Assembly: GCF_000764305.2 (NCBI RefSeq)
Contig: NW_025939355.1
Location: 1-64,000, forward strand
Length of the DNA: 64,000 nucleotides
Reading direction: 5' to 3'
Source of the DNA: Hyalella azteca
Taxonomy: Eukaryota > Arthropoda > Malacostraca > Amphipoda > Hyalellidae
Both the position numbers and the translations under genes were made by a program. How positions within the stretch are numbered: the stretch's first letter is position 1; the number at the start of each line of letters is the position of its first letter. Under the pieces are notes generated by a model, which worked only from the letters and a program-made list of their open reading frames with translations, ran no database searches and was not told the origin of the DNA. This document shows, in pieces, positions 52,301 through 62,475 of the stretch.

Positions 52301-54933
52301 CTTGGAGACAAGACTATCGCTGACTTTATCAATTCATCATTTTATTTACAGAATAATAAATCAATATTGCACTATAGAATTATTTAAGGTGATAATATCA
52401 ACAATTACACAAGCCATGCAATATCCACTTGATGTAAGCGACTACTTTAATCCTGATCCTCAACTATTTCTATCTCCATCCCTATTGACTCATCTAACCA
52501 CGTTCAGTGGAGTGAATCTTAATCTTTAACAGAAGCTTTCGACTGTGCCTCTTATATCTCAAATTCAAGTCAATCAATGTAATCCCTAAGCGCAAGTCCG
52601 CCACCCTAATCAGAACGATCTCCGTTAGCAGCTTATCTGTTTTTAGGAATTCAGCGTGTGTTTTTTATTTTATCCTTCACAGTTTATTTATTTGTTTCTC
52701 CTTGTAAAAATTTTTATTTTCACAATTTCATCAATTATGTCTTGTAATTTCATTGAAATTCATGAGACTCAATGGAAATGCATGAAAGAATCTGAGCGAA
52801 CTTCGGTTATAATATCCACAAATGAATAGTTAAATGCTTCGTATCAATTATATATGAAAACCAAAGAGATTATTGTGTATTAAAACCAAGCAGCATTAAC
52901 ATCAGCGATGTTGTCAATCATTCAAAATTAAAGACAAATTATTTTATCGTATCACTAAGTTTTAATTCAGCGAATAATGATCGAGAGGAGGTTCAAAGTA
53001 CATTGAAATTATTAACAACCTCAAAGCTCAATATTTTAGAAATGGGAGTGCCTACTAATAAAATAGTACCTATCAAAAGATCGTCGCCGAATAATCTTCG
53101 ACTTGCAGATCACGACGTACGACGGCCTCCACGTGAACACATCCCTCTTGCATTGAAATTATTGAAAACTTCAAAGCTCAATATTTTTGAAATGGGAGTA
53201 CCTACTAATAAAATAGTGCCTAGCAAAAGGTCGTCGCCGAATAATCTTTGACGTGCAGATCACGACGTACGACGGCCTCCACGTGAACACGTCACTCTTG
53301 GACCGCTGCGCGTCACTCGCCACGACGCTGTGCGAGCACGGCAACGATGATGACTTCGGCATCGCCGTGCAGCGCTCAGCACGCAACGGAGTCCTGGTCA
53401 TCATAGGAGGTGAACGTCAGGACTTTTCTCTCACCATCAACGACGGGGAGATTATGGTGAGAGCTTCACAAATTGCTTCTAATTTGGAAGGATGTAGGTA
53501 GTTTAAATGCACATGAATTTATGAGCTAAGAAGAACTTTGGTTCAAAGTAAATATATAATATCGGAATAAGCATCCACGCTTCAATAGCGGCTTCTAAGA
53601 TTTGCTCTCGTCGGTTTCCACGGATGTAAACTTCACCCATCCACTGAAAATACGATAAATTTTGTATTAATTTCCTTATTTCTTTTGCTTGATCAAGTAA
53701 TGGTCTATGCCGCACAAAAGCATACAAAATTATTCCCTTTTCCTCGCACAGATAAACAACCAAAGATGGGATGGGCGAGAGTACTTTAGGGAGCTCAAGG
53801 GGCAGGGCCGGAGCAACGTGATCGGGTTCTTGTACAGACGCCGCGGCTTCTACAAAGTGGAGCTGCACGGCCTTGTTGATGTCATTGTCAAGGAATCCAG
53901 CGTCTACATTAAGGTGAAATTTGATCTTGTAGTTTATTAAATGACCGTAGCGTCAATGGCCTTACATTATTCAATATATGGATTTTTACTGGAAGTATTA
54001 AAATCTTAATCGAGAAGTGTAAAATTTAGGCCCCTTTCTGGTCAGCATCCTTCTGTTGGAAATCGATTTTCGATTGCATCCGTTCAGAATATTTTTTTTT
54101 CATCTGGTAAGTGCATAAATGAGGGAGCGCCTGAAGTCAACCTTCCACCAGTATTACATTGCTTAAGAGTTTGAAAGAATAGCAGATCATTTGTTGAACT
54201 TTTTGTAGTGAAGATCTCGCGTTTTAACAACATTCCAGTGCATCCAATGTGGATTGCCCCCTGCTTGGGAGTTAGTATCCAATGAATGTACTGTGATCTT
54301 ATTCAATGAATTTACCTATTAGTTACCTTCAGCAAGCTTCTTTGGCAGTGGTTGAGATTCAACTACCAATTACTTATTATATTTTACAGGCGTGGGATGA
54401 CTTCATAAAAAGATTAGTTTTATCATGTATTTGCTCCCTGCATTTTCATATTATCACATCCACTAGCCTACAAAATTTGTTACAAACTGAATCTGTTCAT
54501 CCTGATAGCACTTCAATCAAATGCAAATATCCTGGTTATTTATGTTAATTTTGCAGCTTTTCCTATTACGTCATTTCTTCACTAGCGAGTCGACCAATTA
54601 CAAACTGTCACTCATTTTAAATACGATTTTTCAAGAATATATACTGCTCATCCGTTACTGCCTAAATAACTTTCTAATCATAGAACATACTTTGCTCAGG
54701 CCGCTGACCGCTTCCGAGGCTACTTGTGTGGCCTGTGCGGGGACCTCAACATGGAGCCTTCGAATGACATGAAGACGCCTGAAGGCTGCCTTCTTACCAA
54801 CCCTGACCTCTTCGTTTCCTCGTGGAAACCTTCATCTGGCTTCCAGTGTTCCTCTGAACGTCACGTTGATCCTGCGACATGCATCAAAGAAGGACCTCTC
54901 CCACTCGACTACTATGCGCAGTATCAGCTGTAA
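25359..54933 (+). CDS. Hemolymph clottable protein-like large lipid-transfer protein
   Basis: Thirty-three coding exons, frame continuous, 5076 nt: 1691 aa plus TAA. Exons: 25359-25389, 27064-27224, 27457-27579, 28304-28482, 28629-28911, 29800-29991, 30850-31005, 31377-31439, 32365-32531, 34374-34536, 35034-35231, 35581-35766, 35944-36161, 36479-36581, 37892-38002, 38570-38692, 39148-39277, 39853-39956, 40422-40522, 41784-41973, 42429-42557, 43210-43295, 43865-44010, 45598-45797, 46203-46374, 49070-49236, 49921-50064, 50876-51031, 51267-51418, 51639-51786, 53259-53456, 53752-53913, 54700-54933. The protein has a signal peptide (MKLLTLLLLVGTCAG), a vitellogenin-type N-terminal lipid-binding half (about residues 16-820), a Q/E-rich stretch (about 1140-1200) and a C-terminal von Willebrand D domain with CGLCGD (1624-1629). 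An RGD lies at 288-290. In crustaceans such proteins of about 1700 aa are hemolymph clotting proteins cross-linked by transglutaminase through Gln and Lys; vitellogenins there are usually near 2500 aa. The assignment rests on length and domain order. Weak donors: GTTATT (exon 21) and GTCAGN (exons 4, 10, 26). No polyadenylation signal is obvious. Confidence 0.85.
25634..25770. repeat. 21-bp tandem repeat in intron 1
   Basis: Six and a half units of CTCTCACGGACCATGAAACAG, with GAGACAACT and GAGACAGCT variants. The unit length is divisible by three and lacks stops in several frames, which creates false repetitive peptides on both strands. It lies between exons 1 and 2 of the clottable-protein gene. 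Confidence 0.95.
27961..28303. repeat. 85-bp tandem repeat, four units, ending at the exon 4 acceptor
   Basis: Units start at 27961, 28046, 28131 and 28216 with GGTCAGGAAATCAAAGTGCG or close variants and end with TATTGAATATTTTT. The last unit ends GAACATTTTTTAG, exactly at the acceptor of exon 4 (28304). Earlier unit junctions read TTTTTGGTCAG and so look like acceptors themselves. Confidence 0.92.
30010..30305. repeat. About 20-bp tandem repeat in intron 6
   Basis: About 14 units of TTGATACGCATAAATGTAAA with small changes, starting 19 bases after exon 6. The minus strand stays open through it and gives a spurious repetitive peptide. Confidence 0.9.
31854..32115. mobile_element. Long foldback (MITE-like) element in intron 8
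   Basis: Two arms of about 105 bp, near 31854-31958 and 32011-32115, are inverted copies with only a few mismatches. Both start CAAGTTGACTAAAAATTTAA when read inward. They enclose a loop of about 50 bp. The high arm identity suggests a young insertion or gene conversion. The right arm contains CTGACGA (32027-32033), a short GGAG/CTCC hairpin, then GAAA (32048-32051). No clear target-site duplication was found. Confidence 0.85.
32590..32764 (+). repeat. GTCCGTC-rich foldback repeat, copy A (intron 9)
   Basis: Begins GCGCATTTTCTCATTTATGG, then a run of GTCCGTCT/GTCTGTCC units, then the inverted partner GAGAAAATGCGCT, a palindrome ACTCACTGCAGTGAGT, and an end at GAGTTATATTTT. The same order recurs at 33195, 41494, 57801 (inverted) and 62655. 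Confidence 0.88.
33195..33332 (+). repeat. GTCCGTC-rich foldback repeat, copy B (intron 9)
   Basis: Same order as copy A, but the GTCCGTC run is reduced to about two units. It is therefore shorter while keeping both inverted AGCGCATTTTCTC/GAGAAAATGCGCT segments and the ACTCACTGCAGTGAGT palindrome. Confidence 0.88.
41494..41755 (+). repeat. GTCCGTC-rich foldback repeat, copy C with duplicated tail (intron 19)
   Basis: A full copy runs to about 41645. Its right part, from the GTCCGTC run to GAGTTATATTTTTTCTAT, is then repeated once to about 41755. The array ends only about 30 bp before the acceptor of exon 20 (41784), so it makes up most of that intron's 3' end. Confidence 0.85.
44462..45295. 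mobile_element. Non-autonomous hAT-type transposon in intron 23
   Basis: The ends are CAGAGCTGGGCAGCGCTAC on the left and, read inward from the right, CAGAGGTGGGCCATAGCGC, a typical hAT terminal form. The element is flanked by an exact 8-bp target duplication GCCGCACC (44454-44461 and 45296-45303). It is 834 bp with no transposase. The subterminal regions carry many GTAGCGG-type motifs. A further inverted repeat near 44745-44935 is nested inside it. Confidence 0.93.
44745..44935. repeat. Inverted repeat nested in the intron-23 hAT element
   Basis: The left arm, from about 44745 (ACTTTTATGTTTTACCTTCC through TTATCCACATA), matches in inverse the right arm, TATGTGGATTATTTTTTACA through GGTGAAACATAAAAATAA. 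Arms are about 70 bp with scattered mismatches. It is either a second small element inserted into the hAT element or a foldback core of it. Confidence 0.7.
45598..46374 (+). other. Q/E-rich acidic linker of clottable protein (exons 24-25)
   Basis: Residues about 1115-1239. The segment is rich in Gln, Ser, Asp and Glu (IVQQFTGDQSQDEDLWSQQS, then FGQEEQQQSKAPQK). Gln-rich stretches are a known feature of crustacean clotting proteins, where Gln side chains are transglutaminase substrates. Whether these residues are used here is inference. Confidence 0.6.
47231..47419 (-). pseudogene. Cys-rich coding fragment inside intron 25, opposite strand
   Basis: A minus-strand frame of 62 codons ending at a TGA (47231) contains KPGCDSYNSAVAPVEGRN, then FGCKDGSGSYCCYGDREP. 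It is GC-rich for an intron and looks like real protein. The C-x7-CC spacing recalls the Cys-rich part of crustin-type antimicrobial peptides, but only loosely, and no signal peptide or whey-acidic domain is seen nearby. It could be an exon of a nested gene or a decayed copy. Its real boundaries are unknown. Confidence 0.35.
47796..47884. repeat. (AATAT)n pentanucleotide microsatellite
   Basis: About 18 units of TAATA, with one GTAATA interruption, in intron 25 of the clottable-protein gene. Frames across it are artefacts. Confidence 0.97.
51941..52243. mobile_element. Foldback (MITE-like) element in intron 30
   Basis: The left arm runs from CACTGAGAAAAATTTGTGGG at 51941 to about 52080. The right arm is its inverse, ending ...CCCACCAAAATCTCTCAGTG at 52243. 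Shared inner blocks are GTGTTCAAATAGCGATGCAT, TTTTTTGACTCACTTG and CAGGTATGACTCAC. The mismatches suggest moderate age. No clear target duplication was found. Confidence 0.85.
53001..53300. repeat. Exact-length 150-bp tandem duplication over the exon 31 acceptor
   Basis: Copy 1 (53001-53150) and copy 2 (53151-53300) both start CATTGAAATTATT. Copy 2 contains the used acceptor and the first 42 nt of exon 31. Copy 1 contains the same acceptor-plus-exon start (53109-53150), with a handful of mismatches overall. Confidence 0.95.
53259..54933 (+). other. Von Willebrand D domain of clottable protein (exons 31-33)
   Basis: Residues about 1495-1691. It opens ITTYDGLHVNTSLLDRC, continues with GVLVIIGGERQDFSLTINDG, and has the D-domain hallmark YLCGLCGDLN followed by a Cys-containing tail to the stop (FVSSWKP...DPATCIKEG). 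The upstream G-D-P-H-x-x-T element is replaced by PNS-ITTYDG across the exon 30/31 junction. The first 42 nt of exon 31 also lie in a tandem duplication. Confidence 0.8.
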
Positions 54934-56690
54934 TAATTACAGAGTTCGATCCATTAGCTATCAAGGCCCATGTATATCCCAACACCAACCTCTCTATTTG
55001 ACCTTTTTCTTGGCAATTCCTATATAATGGCAATAATTTTTGTATCAAGGTTATCTTTTGTATCTAATACAGGCAAGATCCTTTGCATTGCTCCGCAGCA
55101 TCAACATAATCCTTGAAAGTTTATCCACAGTCAATATATACCGTATTTTCCAAAATCATAAAATTCAACCTATATAGAGGTTAATGCGGTCAGTGAAGAA
55201 AGCAACTGCGCAAATTTGCTCTAAAAACTAATGTGTTTATTAAATTTTCATTGAAACACACATTGCGATTAGTTTTTGCGATTCAATCCATCTGAAACAG
55301 CGAATTATTGGTGTCGCTCGTGTTAATTATATGATTGGGGTTTTTAATGGTCCATTTCTCTCTGTTAACGGTTTCATTTCTTAACCAGAATATATCCATC
55401 GTCACTTTTACCTCCGCTCTCTCCGGCTTCAAGTTAAATGCGAATATTAAATACTTGTACGGGATTTTTTAAGTAAAACATCATGTTTTTCTCTGCACAC
55501 AAATACATGTGTTTCTATGAAGAAAATTTCTAAGTTGTTAATACCATATTTTCAGTTCATAAATTTGCGCACATTATATACGCTATATAATGTTTGTTTG
55601 CAGTTAGACAATGTTGTTATATTGTTGTCCTATCACACTTGTTCCATCTAATATTAATATTGCCAAACAAGTTGATTACTCATTTCCAAACCCAAACATG
55701 GAATTGTGGAAACATCTTTTCCTCGAACACGAAGTACTGATTTATGCTATCAAAATGTTTCTGTCATCAAAAAGATTGAAAAACTTGCAATCATGCGTTA
55801 GTCTTGGATAAAAAGTAACTGCAGACATGTTTTGCAGTAAGGCTTGCATACTATAAAACAGGTAAAATCTATGTATGATCTTACGTACTTTCTTTATACC
55901 TAGAAGAGCTAGACTTTGATTTTAAAGTCGCCGTAGGGACAGTCTGAGTTCAGGAGATGAGATTCATGACGAAAGTTCAGGCGGTACAACATTCATGAAA
56001 TACGTAGGCATTCCTTAAGATTAATTTAATGAAAGAGTTCAAGGAAAGCAGCCGGTGAACGTTTAGATGAAAATGTCGTATTAGTAAAAGTATTTTCTTG
56101 CTGCAAATCGATTGCGAAACATTGCTCAGCGTATTAGAGATTTGTTTGAGTCAGGTCAATATGTCAGGTGCTTGTTTGATTAGGTGTCAGAATTGCGTCA
56201 GTCACTCTTTTTGATGTGATATTTCTGACTTTTTTTAAAGACGTTGGCTCTGTTTCTCTGAAAGTCCCTTCCTATTTAATATGAAATCATGAAAAAAAAA
56301 ACAAATTGTGTAACAAAATTAGATAATTCATGCTATGGTTATCTAATTATAACAAAGTAAATAGAAAATAACAGTTTTCATGCTCATGTTGTGTATATGA
56401 CTGATTTAATAAGTAATGTCGGCCACTTACAGTACCATGCTCCGATAAGATTCCAAACACTTCACGTCAAGCACTGTTGCTACGAGTAATTCTTCTGATA
56501 TTACCGCGGCCATCGAGGGCGATCTTTTGCTCGTTTTATCGGACATATCTATTTAGCAAGTGATACATTGCATAGGGGCAATGACATGATATGTCTGAAT
56601 GAGTGATACAGCCTTCAAGCTTGTCGCCATTAGTATCCAAGAAGCTGCAAAGACGTGTGTTGTTTTGTTGTCCAAGACGAAGGTTATGAG
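54934..56690. other. Spacer between clottable protein and hemocyanin
   Basis: AT-rich, 1.76 kb, no supported gene. It should hold the 3' end of the first gene and the promoter of the second, but I see neither a clear AATAAA nor a convincing TATA box at the expected spots. Confidence 0.5.
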
Positions 56691-59600
56691 ATGAAGTGCC
56701 TGGTGGTGATAGTCCTCTTCAGCAGCGTGTGGGCTTGGCCTAGCGACTTTAGTGAATATGACGGTAAACTATGTCGATTTGATTCCCAAGAGAGCAACTG
56801 CGTTAGAATTAACTGACTGCTAGTGATGGGTAAACAATTTAATTTGTTGCAGAAACATCCCAAATCGATGACATTTCAATAACGGTGAATTTTCTTTTCC
56901 TCCTCCTAACTAAAACGTTCATTATTGTGAAATATATTCAAGCAATCGGATACGTTCTAAATAAAATCATAGAAACTTGCTGTCTCTTCTCTAAGTAAAA
57001 ATGTCATAATGTTCTCTTCACCTGATAGAATTACTTGAAAAGGTTAAACCAGTGGTTCCCAAACTTTTTCAGGCTGGCGCCCCCTTTGGCTCCCTGAGAA
57101 TTTCAAGCGCCCCCCACAGACAAATATAATCTCATGCGCCTCTTTCTATAAAATTTAGTACGCTACAATTTTAAAAGATATAGGTTAAACACGAAGGTGT
57201 ATTTCACAAATAGAGCCCATTTTAGCGAACCAATATGTTTTTCAGCTGTTTTAACTGTTTCAGCACTAGAAACCTAGGACGTCTCGGGCCAATTTACGGC
57301 CCGGACTCGTGGCCAGTCTCACGACCAATTTCCAAATTCAATTATCAAGTAATATCAACGAAACTAATGAACGCAGCTCAATAAAACTTGGAACATGTAA
57401 TCATCAGAACTTAACGGTGATGTTTAGCTTACGAAAATTTTTAAAATATCACCTTCATTCGTGAGTTATATTGCGATACAGGCCGAAATTCGCAGAGGAC
57501 TGTAAATTCAAAATTTCGTTCGAATCTGTTCAGTAGTTTGGAAGAAATTCCTTGATCAATGTGAATTTTGCCCCGTATTGACATATAACTATGGCAAAAA
57601 CAATTGAATGCAAAATTCAAAAAAATTTCGCGAGCTTTAAATTACTGTAAGGTCCTAATGAATACGTGTACCAAGTTTCATCGAGTTAAGTTCATTAGTT
57701 TGAGAGATATTCCTTGTTCATTGACTTTGGAAATTGGCCGTGCGATCGGCCGCGAGTCCGGCCGTTAATTGGTCGGTAACGTAAACCCAGGAGAAGTTTA
57801 AAAAATATAACTCGGTACTCACTTCAGTGAGTGACAGAGAGCGCATTTACTCGTCGACGAAAACGTGAAGTCACGGACGGACAGACCGACGGACGGACAT
57901 CGCGAGCACAATACTGCATTTTTTCCATAAATGAGAAAATGCGCTAAAAACAGACCTGGGTGAAAAAACCATCACTGGGAGTCATGTGCTGCACGTGTTG
58001 TGTAGAAATCGTCAAACAAACGTTCGAACTTCTGGCTTCGACTTCGGACTGCCGCCCCTCCATCGCCCCCCTATCGCCCCCCTATCACCCTCTTCTTCTT
58101 TACCGCCCCCAAAATCTTTCCACCGCCCCTAGGGGGGCGATATCGCCCACTTTGGGAACCACTGGGTTAAACCGTTAAATAATTTGAGCTTTAGGCCTTA
58201 CCCAGTAGCTTTTTATATGCTTTTTAGACATTGATCTTGTACTTGGAAAGAGTTCTTGTAGCTCCAAATCCTACTGAGCTTACAACTTTACTACTGTATA
58301 GGCAATATTAAAAAATTTATTTTAACGTAGTTTATTTATTGGTTTGGATCCTTAATCTCGAGATCGTTTCTTATATTATTTTCATCCTGACAGTCCATAA
58401 TTAACGTGAGGTTGTTGATATCTATTGTCAGGTCCAAGCTTTGCCCAGAGGCAACAAGACATCAATCGTCTTCTGTACAAAGTTGATGACATCCTCCAGT
58501 TTGCTGAGCTGAAAGAAGTGGCGGATAATTTCGATCCAGAAGCCGATCTTTCATCTTACAGCGATGGCGGAGAAGCTGTTAAGCATCTCCTCACAGAACT
58601 AAGGGATCATCGCTTACTTAAGAAACACCACTGGTTCTCCCTGTTCAACAAACGTCAGAGGGAGGAAGCCCTCATTCTCTTCGACGTTTTTATGCATTGC
58701 AAAACATGGCAAGCAACCATTAACAACGCAGCCTTTTTCCGTGAAAGAATGAACGAAGGAGAGTTTGTATATGCAATCTACGCCGCACTCGTTCATACTG
58801 ACCTTGGACGAGGTATCGTTCTGCCGCCTTTGTATGAAGTAACTCCTCACCTATTCGCTAATTCTGAAGTTATTCATAAAGCTTACACAGCCCAAATGAC
58901 TCGGACGCCTGGAAAGTTTCAAATGGAGTTCACAGGGAGCAAGAAAAATCCCGAACAAAGAGTGGCTTACTTTGGAGAAGACATTGGACTCAATACTCAT
59001 CATGTGACATGGCATTTGGACTTCCCATTCTGGTGGGATGATATTTATGGTTATCACCTTGACCGGAAAGGAGAACTATTCTTCTGGGCTCATCATCAGT
59101 TAACTGTTCGCTTTGATATTGAACGTTTATCAAACCATCTGAACTTTGTCGACGAGTTGTACTGGGACAAGCCTATCAGAGAGGGGTTCGCTCCTCACAC
59201 AGCTTACAGGTATGGAGGCGAATTTCCCGCTCGACCCGATAATGTTGAATTCACAGACGTAACTGGTCTTGTCCGAGTTCGAGATATGATCATCTATGAG
59301 AGCCGTATTCGTGATGCTATAGCTCTCGGATATATTACGGCAGCGGATGGCAGTCATATAAATATCAGAGATGAACACGGTATTGACCATTTGGGCAATA
59401 TCATCGAATCTTCAGCGTACAGCCCAAATTTGGAATACTACGGAGCCCTTCATAACGAAGCTCACATTTTGCTAGGTCGGCAAGGGGACCCGAAAGGGAA
59501 ATTTAAACTCCAACCGGGCGTTATGGAACATTTCGAAACGGCTACTCGTGATCCTGCATTTTTTCGCTTACACAAACACATCGACAATATCTTCAAGGAG

Positions 59601-60652
59601 CACAAAGACACCCTCCCTCCCTACACCAAAGAACAGTTGGAGTTCACTGGAGTGGTTTTGGACGAAATAGTTGTGAATGGACCTTTGGAGACATACTTCG
59701 AAGATTTTGAATTCAGTCTTATAAATGCCGTAGACCACAACCCTGAATTCGGCGAGGTGGATGTAAGCGCCGTAGTTAAAAGACTCAATCATAAACCATT
59801 TAATCTTAACATCGAAATAACCAACGAGAATGTCGATAACAAGCATGCTGTGGTCCGTGTGTATCTGTGCCCCACAACTGACGCTAATGGTGTGGAGCTA
59901 AGCCTCGAGAAAGCTCGCTGGAATTGCATCGAACTTGATAAGTTCTGGACTAAGCGTGAGTAAAATATATTTAACATGTCAAGAACAAAATTCATTTAAA
60001 ATCCATGGCAAACTAACTTTTTAACAAAGATATCTAAATGTACAGTTATTTTCAGTTATTTCCTTCCGGAAGTCCTTAATACAAAACAGTTACGATTATT
60101 CAAACGCAAATCCATCATTTTATATCGTGACTACCTAACTTCAATTTGCTCTCATTGTATTGCTATAATTTTTCTAAGGCTCAATATTTTTCATATACTT
60201 TGGATCATTTTCTTTCAGTCATTCCCGGTTCGAATTCCATCAGCCGGGCCTCATCGGAAGCTTCGACGACAGTTCCTGATACCCCAAGCTTCAAGTCGCT
60301 CATCGCAGCAGTCGACGAGGCAGTCGACGCGGGAACTGAAGTTCATCTCGAGGAGTTCGACAGAGGATGCGGCATTCCCAATAGGCTGCTTCTTCCGAAA
60401 GGACGCGAAGAAGGCTTGGGTATGATCTTGATCGTTGGCGTGACAGATGCAGAAGAGGATGCTCTACATGAGGTCCTCGAAGACGCTGAAGCTCACAGCC
60501 ATGCCCAGTGTGGCGTTCACGGTGAAAAATACCCGGATCATTTGCCCATGGGCTTTCCTCTAGACCGCCGAATTGATGATCCGCGAATATTTATGTCATG
60601 CACGAACTACAAGAAAACTCATGTTACTGTGACCCATATAGGAAATTTTTAA
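56691..60652 (+). CDS. Hemocyanin subunit (secreted oxygen carrier)
   Basis: Three coding exons, 56691-56763, 58432-59955 and 60219-60652, in continuous frame: 2031 nt, 676 aa plus TAA, a normal arthropod hemocyanin length. Exon 1 encodes only the signal peptide ([18 protein letters not shown]). Exon 2 holds the N-terminal domain and the di-copper core. Copper A ligands are His215 and His219 in [10 protein letters not shown] and His245 in [10 protein letters not shown]. Copper B ligands are His365 and His369 in [10 protein letters not shown] and His405 in [10 protein letters not shown]. Exon 3 gives the C-terminal beta-domain ([13 protein letters not shown], then [15 protein letters not shown]). 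All six ligands and the signal peptide argue for an oxygen-binding hemocyanin rather than cryptocyanin or prophenoloxidase. It should be secreted to hemolymph and assemble as hexamers. The start of exon 2 (GTCCAAGC) is set by frame and by TTGTCAG just before it. An AATAAA lies at 60794. Confidence 0.97.
57050..58164. mobile_element. Non-autonomous hAT-type transposon in hemocyanin intron 1
   Basis: Starts CAGTGGTTCCCAAACTTTTT at 57050 and ends ...CCCACTTTGGGAACCACTG at 58164. It is flanked by an exact 8-bp target duplication GGTTAAAC (57042-57049 and 58165-58172). Length is 1115 bp with no transposase. Subterminal C-rich blocks (GCGCCCCC and CGCCCCCCTATCG) repeat near both ends. An inverted copy of the GTCCGTC-rich repeat is nested at 57801-57950. 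Confidence 0.95.
57801..57950 (-). repeat. GTCCGTC-rich foldback repeat, copy D, nested in a hAT element
   Basis: The reverse complement follows copy A: AGCGCATTTTCTCATTTATG, a GTCCGTCGGTCTGTCC run, TCACGTTTTCGTCGACGAG and GAGTTATATTTTT. Its position inside 57050-58164 shows that it inserted after, or was carried by, the hAT element. Confidence 0.88.
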
Positions 60653-62215
60653 ATATTTTAATTACCCAACTTAATACAGGTTATGGATGACAATTTAGTG
60701 ATCAGATTTCCAAAAATTGATATTTACACTGAATGCGCAGAAGCTTGCGCTTTTTGACGGCATATCACGAAGTTATAAGTTAGATATAATGGCAATAAAT
60801 TATATAAGTTAAATTGAAAGAAATAACTTGAGGTCCAATCTCTAAGCAGACACAAATACACAGGCTCCGGTACTCGATCATTCGGCTAGATAGTGATCAT
60901 TTGTGGGGATGAACTTAGATAGGCAGACTGGAATAAATTAAACTAGCCGGGGAAAATCGTTTCTCAATGAAACGATGTTAAGTCCGTCATTTAGACTTTG
61001 TCTAATGAGAAATTTATGTTCTTCGGTAACGTTGAACTCAAGTCGTTACATGTAAGGGCTCACTCATTGTTTGTTATAGATTCGAGCATTTAGAAATGGG
61101 ATGCTCAATTCTCAGGTGAAAGAATTACTTTTTTATGTTAATTTTCCTTTACATTTCTGTACGCATACTCAGTGCGAAAGTTGATGGTTTGTGTTGTAAG
61201 TCAAACTCGCAGCGACTCATTAAGAGCTTTAATCCACAAGAACGCAATATTCTGAAACAAGATAACACTTCTATAGAAAATACAAAGAACGAAATAACTG
61301 GATATATTCATACATGAAATGTTACACGTAAAGCGGTAAATTGCTGGATACTTACAGAGAATGAGAATAGCTGTGAACATTGCAAGAGTCGAGCCAGTTC
61401 TGCTGATAGTCAATACTTTTCTATCAAAGTAACTTACTGGCATCTACTACGGTACGGAATAATATGTACATATGAAAACTACCCTAGAAACTTCACGACA
61501 GTTCGTTCCGAGAAGATTACCTGAAAGAATTTCAAGAAAGGTTGTCATGGAAGATCATCGCTCTAGCCTAAGTAATTTATTCACTATATTGTGCCTATTT
61601 TCTCCGGTCCCAATATTCCATCAATAGCTCCAATGTCTCAATGGTCGCAGGTGTGGAAAACCTTATCTTTCTCCAGGGATATGGAACGGTAAATAAAACT
61701 CATATATCAGCCGCAGAAAACGAAGTGTATATTACGGTTTCTTTCATTACAAAACAATTGATATTAAACGCTTTAATTTATTTAATGTATTCAGAAATTG
61801 CATAACTTACACGGATATTTCTTCATCTCATTTTTTCTCCGTACATTTTGAAATTTATTCAGTTTCCGGTGTCATCATATATTTTTTCAGGATTTAGTTA
61901 AGCACCCAATTTTTCCCGAAAAACTCGATGTCGACTCCTCATTCAAGAGGGAAAGTTGGTCTCAAATTGTCAGTTTTACTTCAATATTACTCAATATCAC
62001 TTTTAATTAATATTTTTCATTGATGTTAATAGAATATAAATCAATAATGTTATTAATATTCCAGAATATCATTGTTATTGCACATTTAGGGACCCTAATT
62101 AAAGTTCTCAATAAAATCTCTTACCTCTATTCATAATAATATCAGGATTTATTGAGAGTTGCGTAAGGCATTATTCATTTGGTTCAGTTGTTAAGTTCAT
62201 CTTAGCATCCGGGTC
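60653..62215. other. Spacer downstream of hemocyanin
   Basis: Holds the candidate AATAAA at 60794-60799, 142 nt after the stop. Otherwise AT-rich spacer with no coding segment that I can support. Confidence 0.5.
60794..60799 (+). terminator. AATAAA polyadenylation signal of hemocyanin
   Basis: First canonical AATAAA after the hemocyanin stop codon, within GGCAATAAATTATATAAG. Confidence 0.5.
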
Positions 62216-62219
62216 GATG

Positions 62220-62475
62220 TGTTGACATGATCACATTAACAGTTTGGGGGCCGTGATCACATTGACATGTTAGAGGCCGTAATCACGTTGACAGGTTAGA
62301 GGCCGTAATCACGTTGACATGTTAGAGGCCGTAATCACGTTGACATGTTAGAGGCCGTAATCAAATTGACAGGTTAGAGGCCGTAATCACGTTGACAGGT
62401 TAGAGGCCGTAATCACGTTGACAGGTTAGAGGCCGTAATCACGTTGACAGGTTAGAGGCCGTAATCACGTTGACT
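62220..62475. repeat. 26-bp minisatellite, about 10 units
   Basis: The unit is TTGACAGGTTAGAGGCCGTA followed by ATCACG. The first two units are diverged. The repeat touches the end of the minus-strand exon-like segment at 62465 and would supply its stop codon. Confidence 0.93.

Noticed and set aside
25359..54933. Vitellogenin as the identity of the large gene
   Set aside because: The 1691-aa length, the Q/E-rich linker and the direct run into the D domain fit crustacean clottable protein better; decapod vitellogenins are much longer. A shortened vitellogenin is not fully excluded.
56691..60652. Prophenoloxidase or cryptocyanin as the identity of the copper-protein gene
   Set aside because: The signal peptide argues against prophenoloxidase, and the intact six histidines argue against cryptocyanin.
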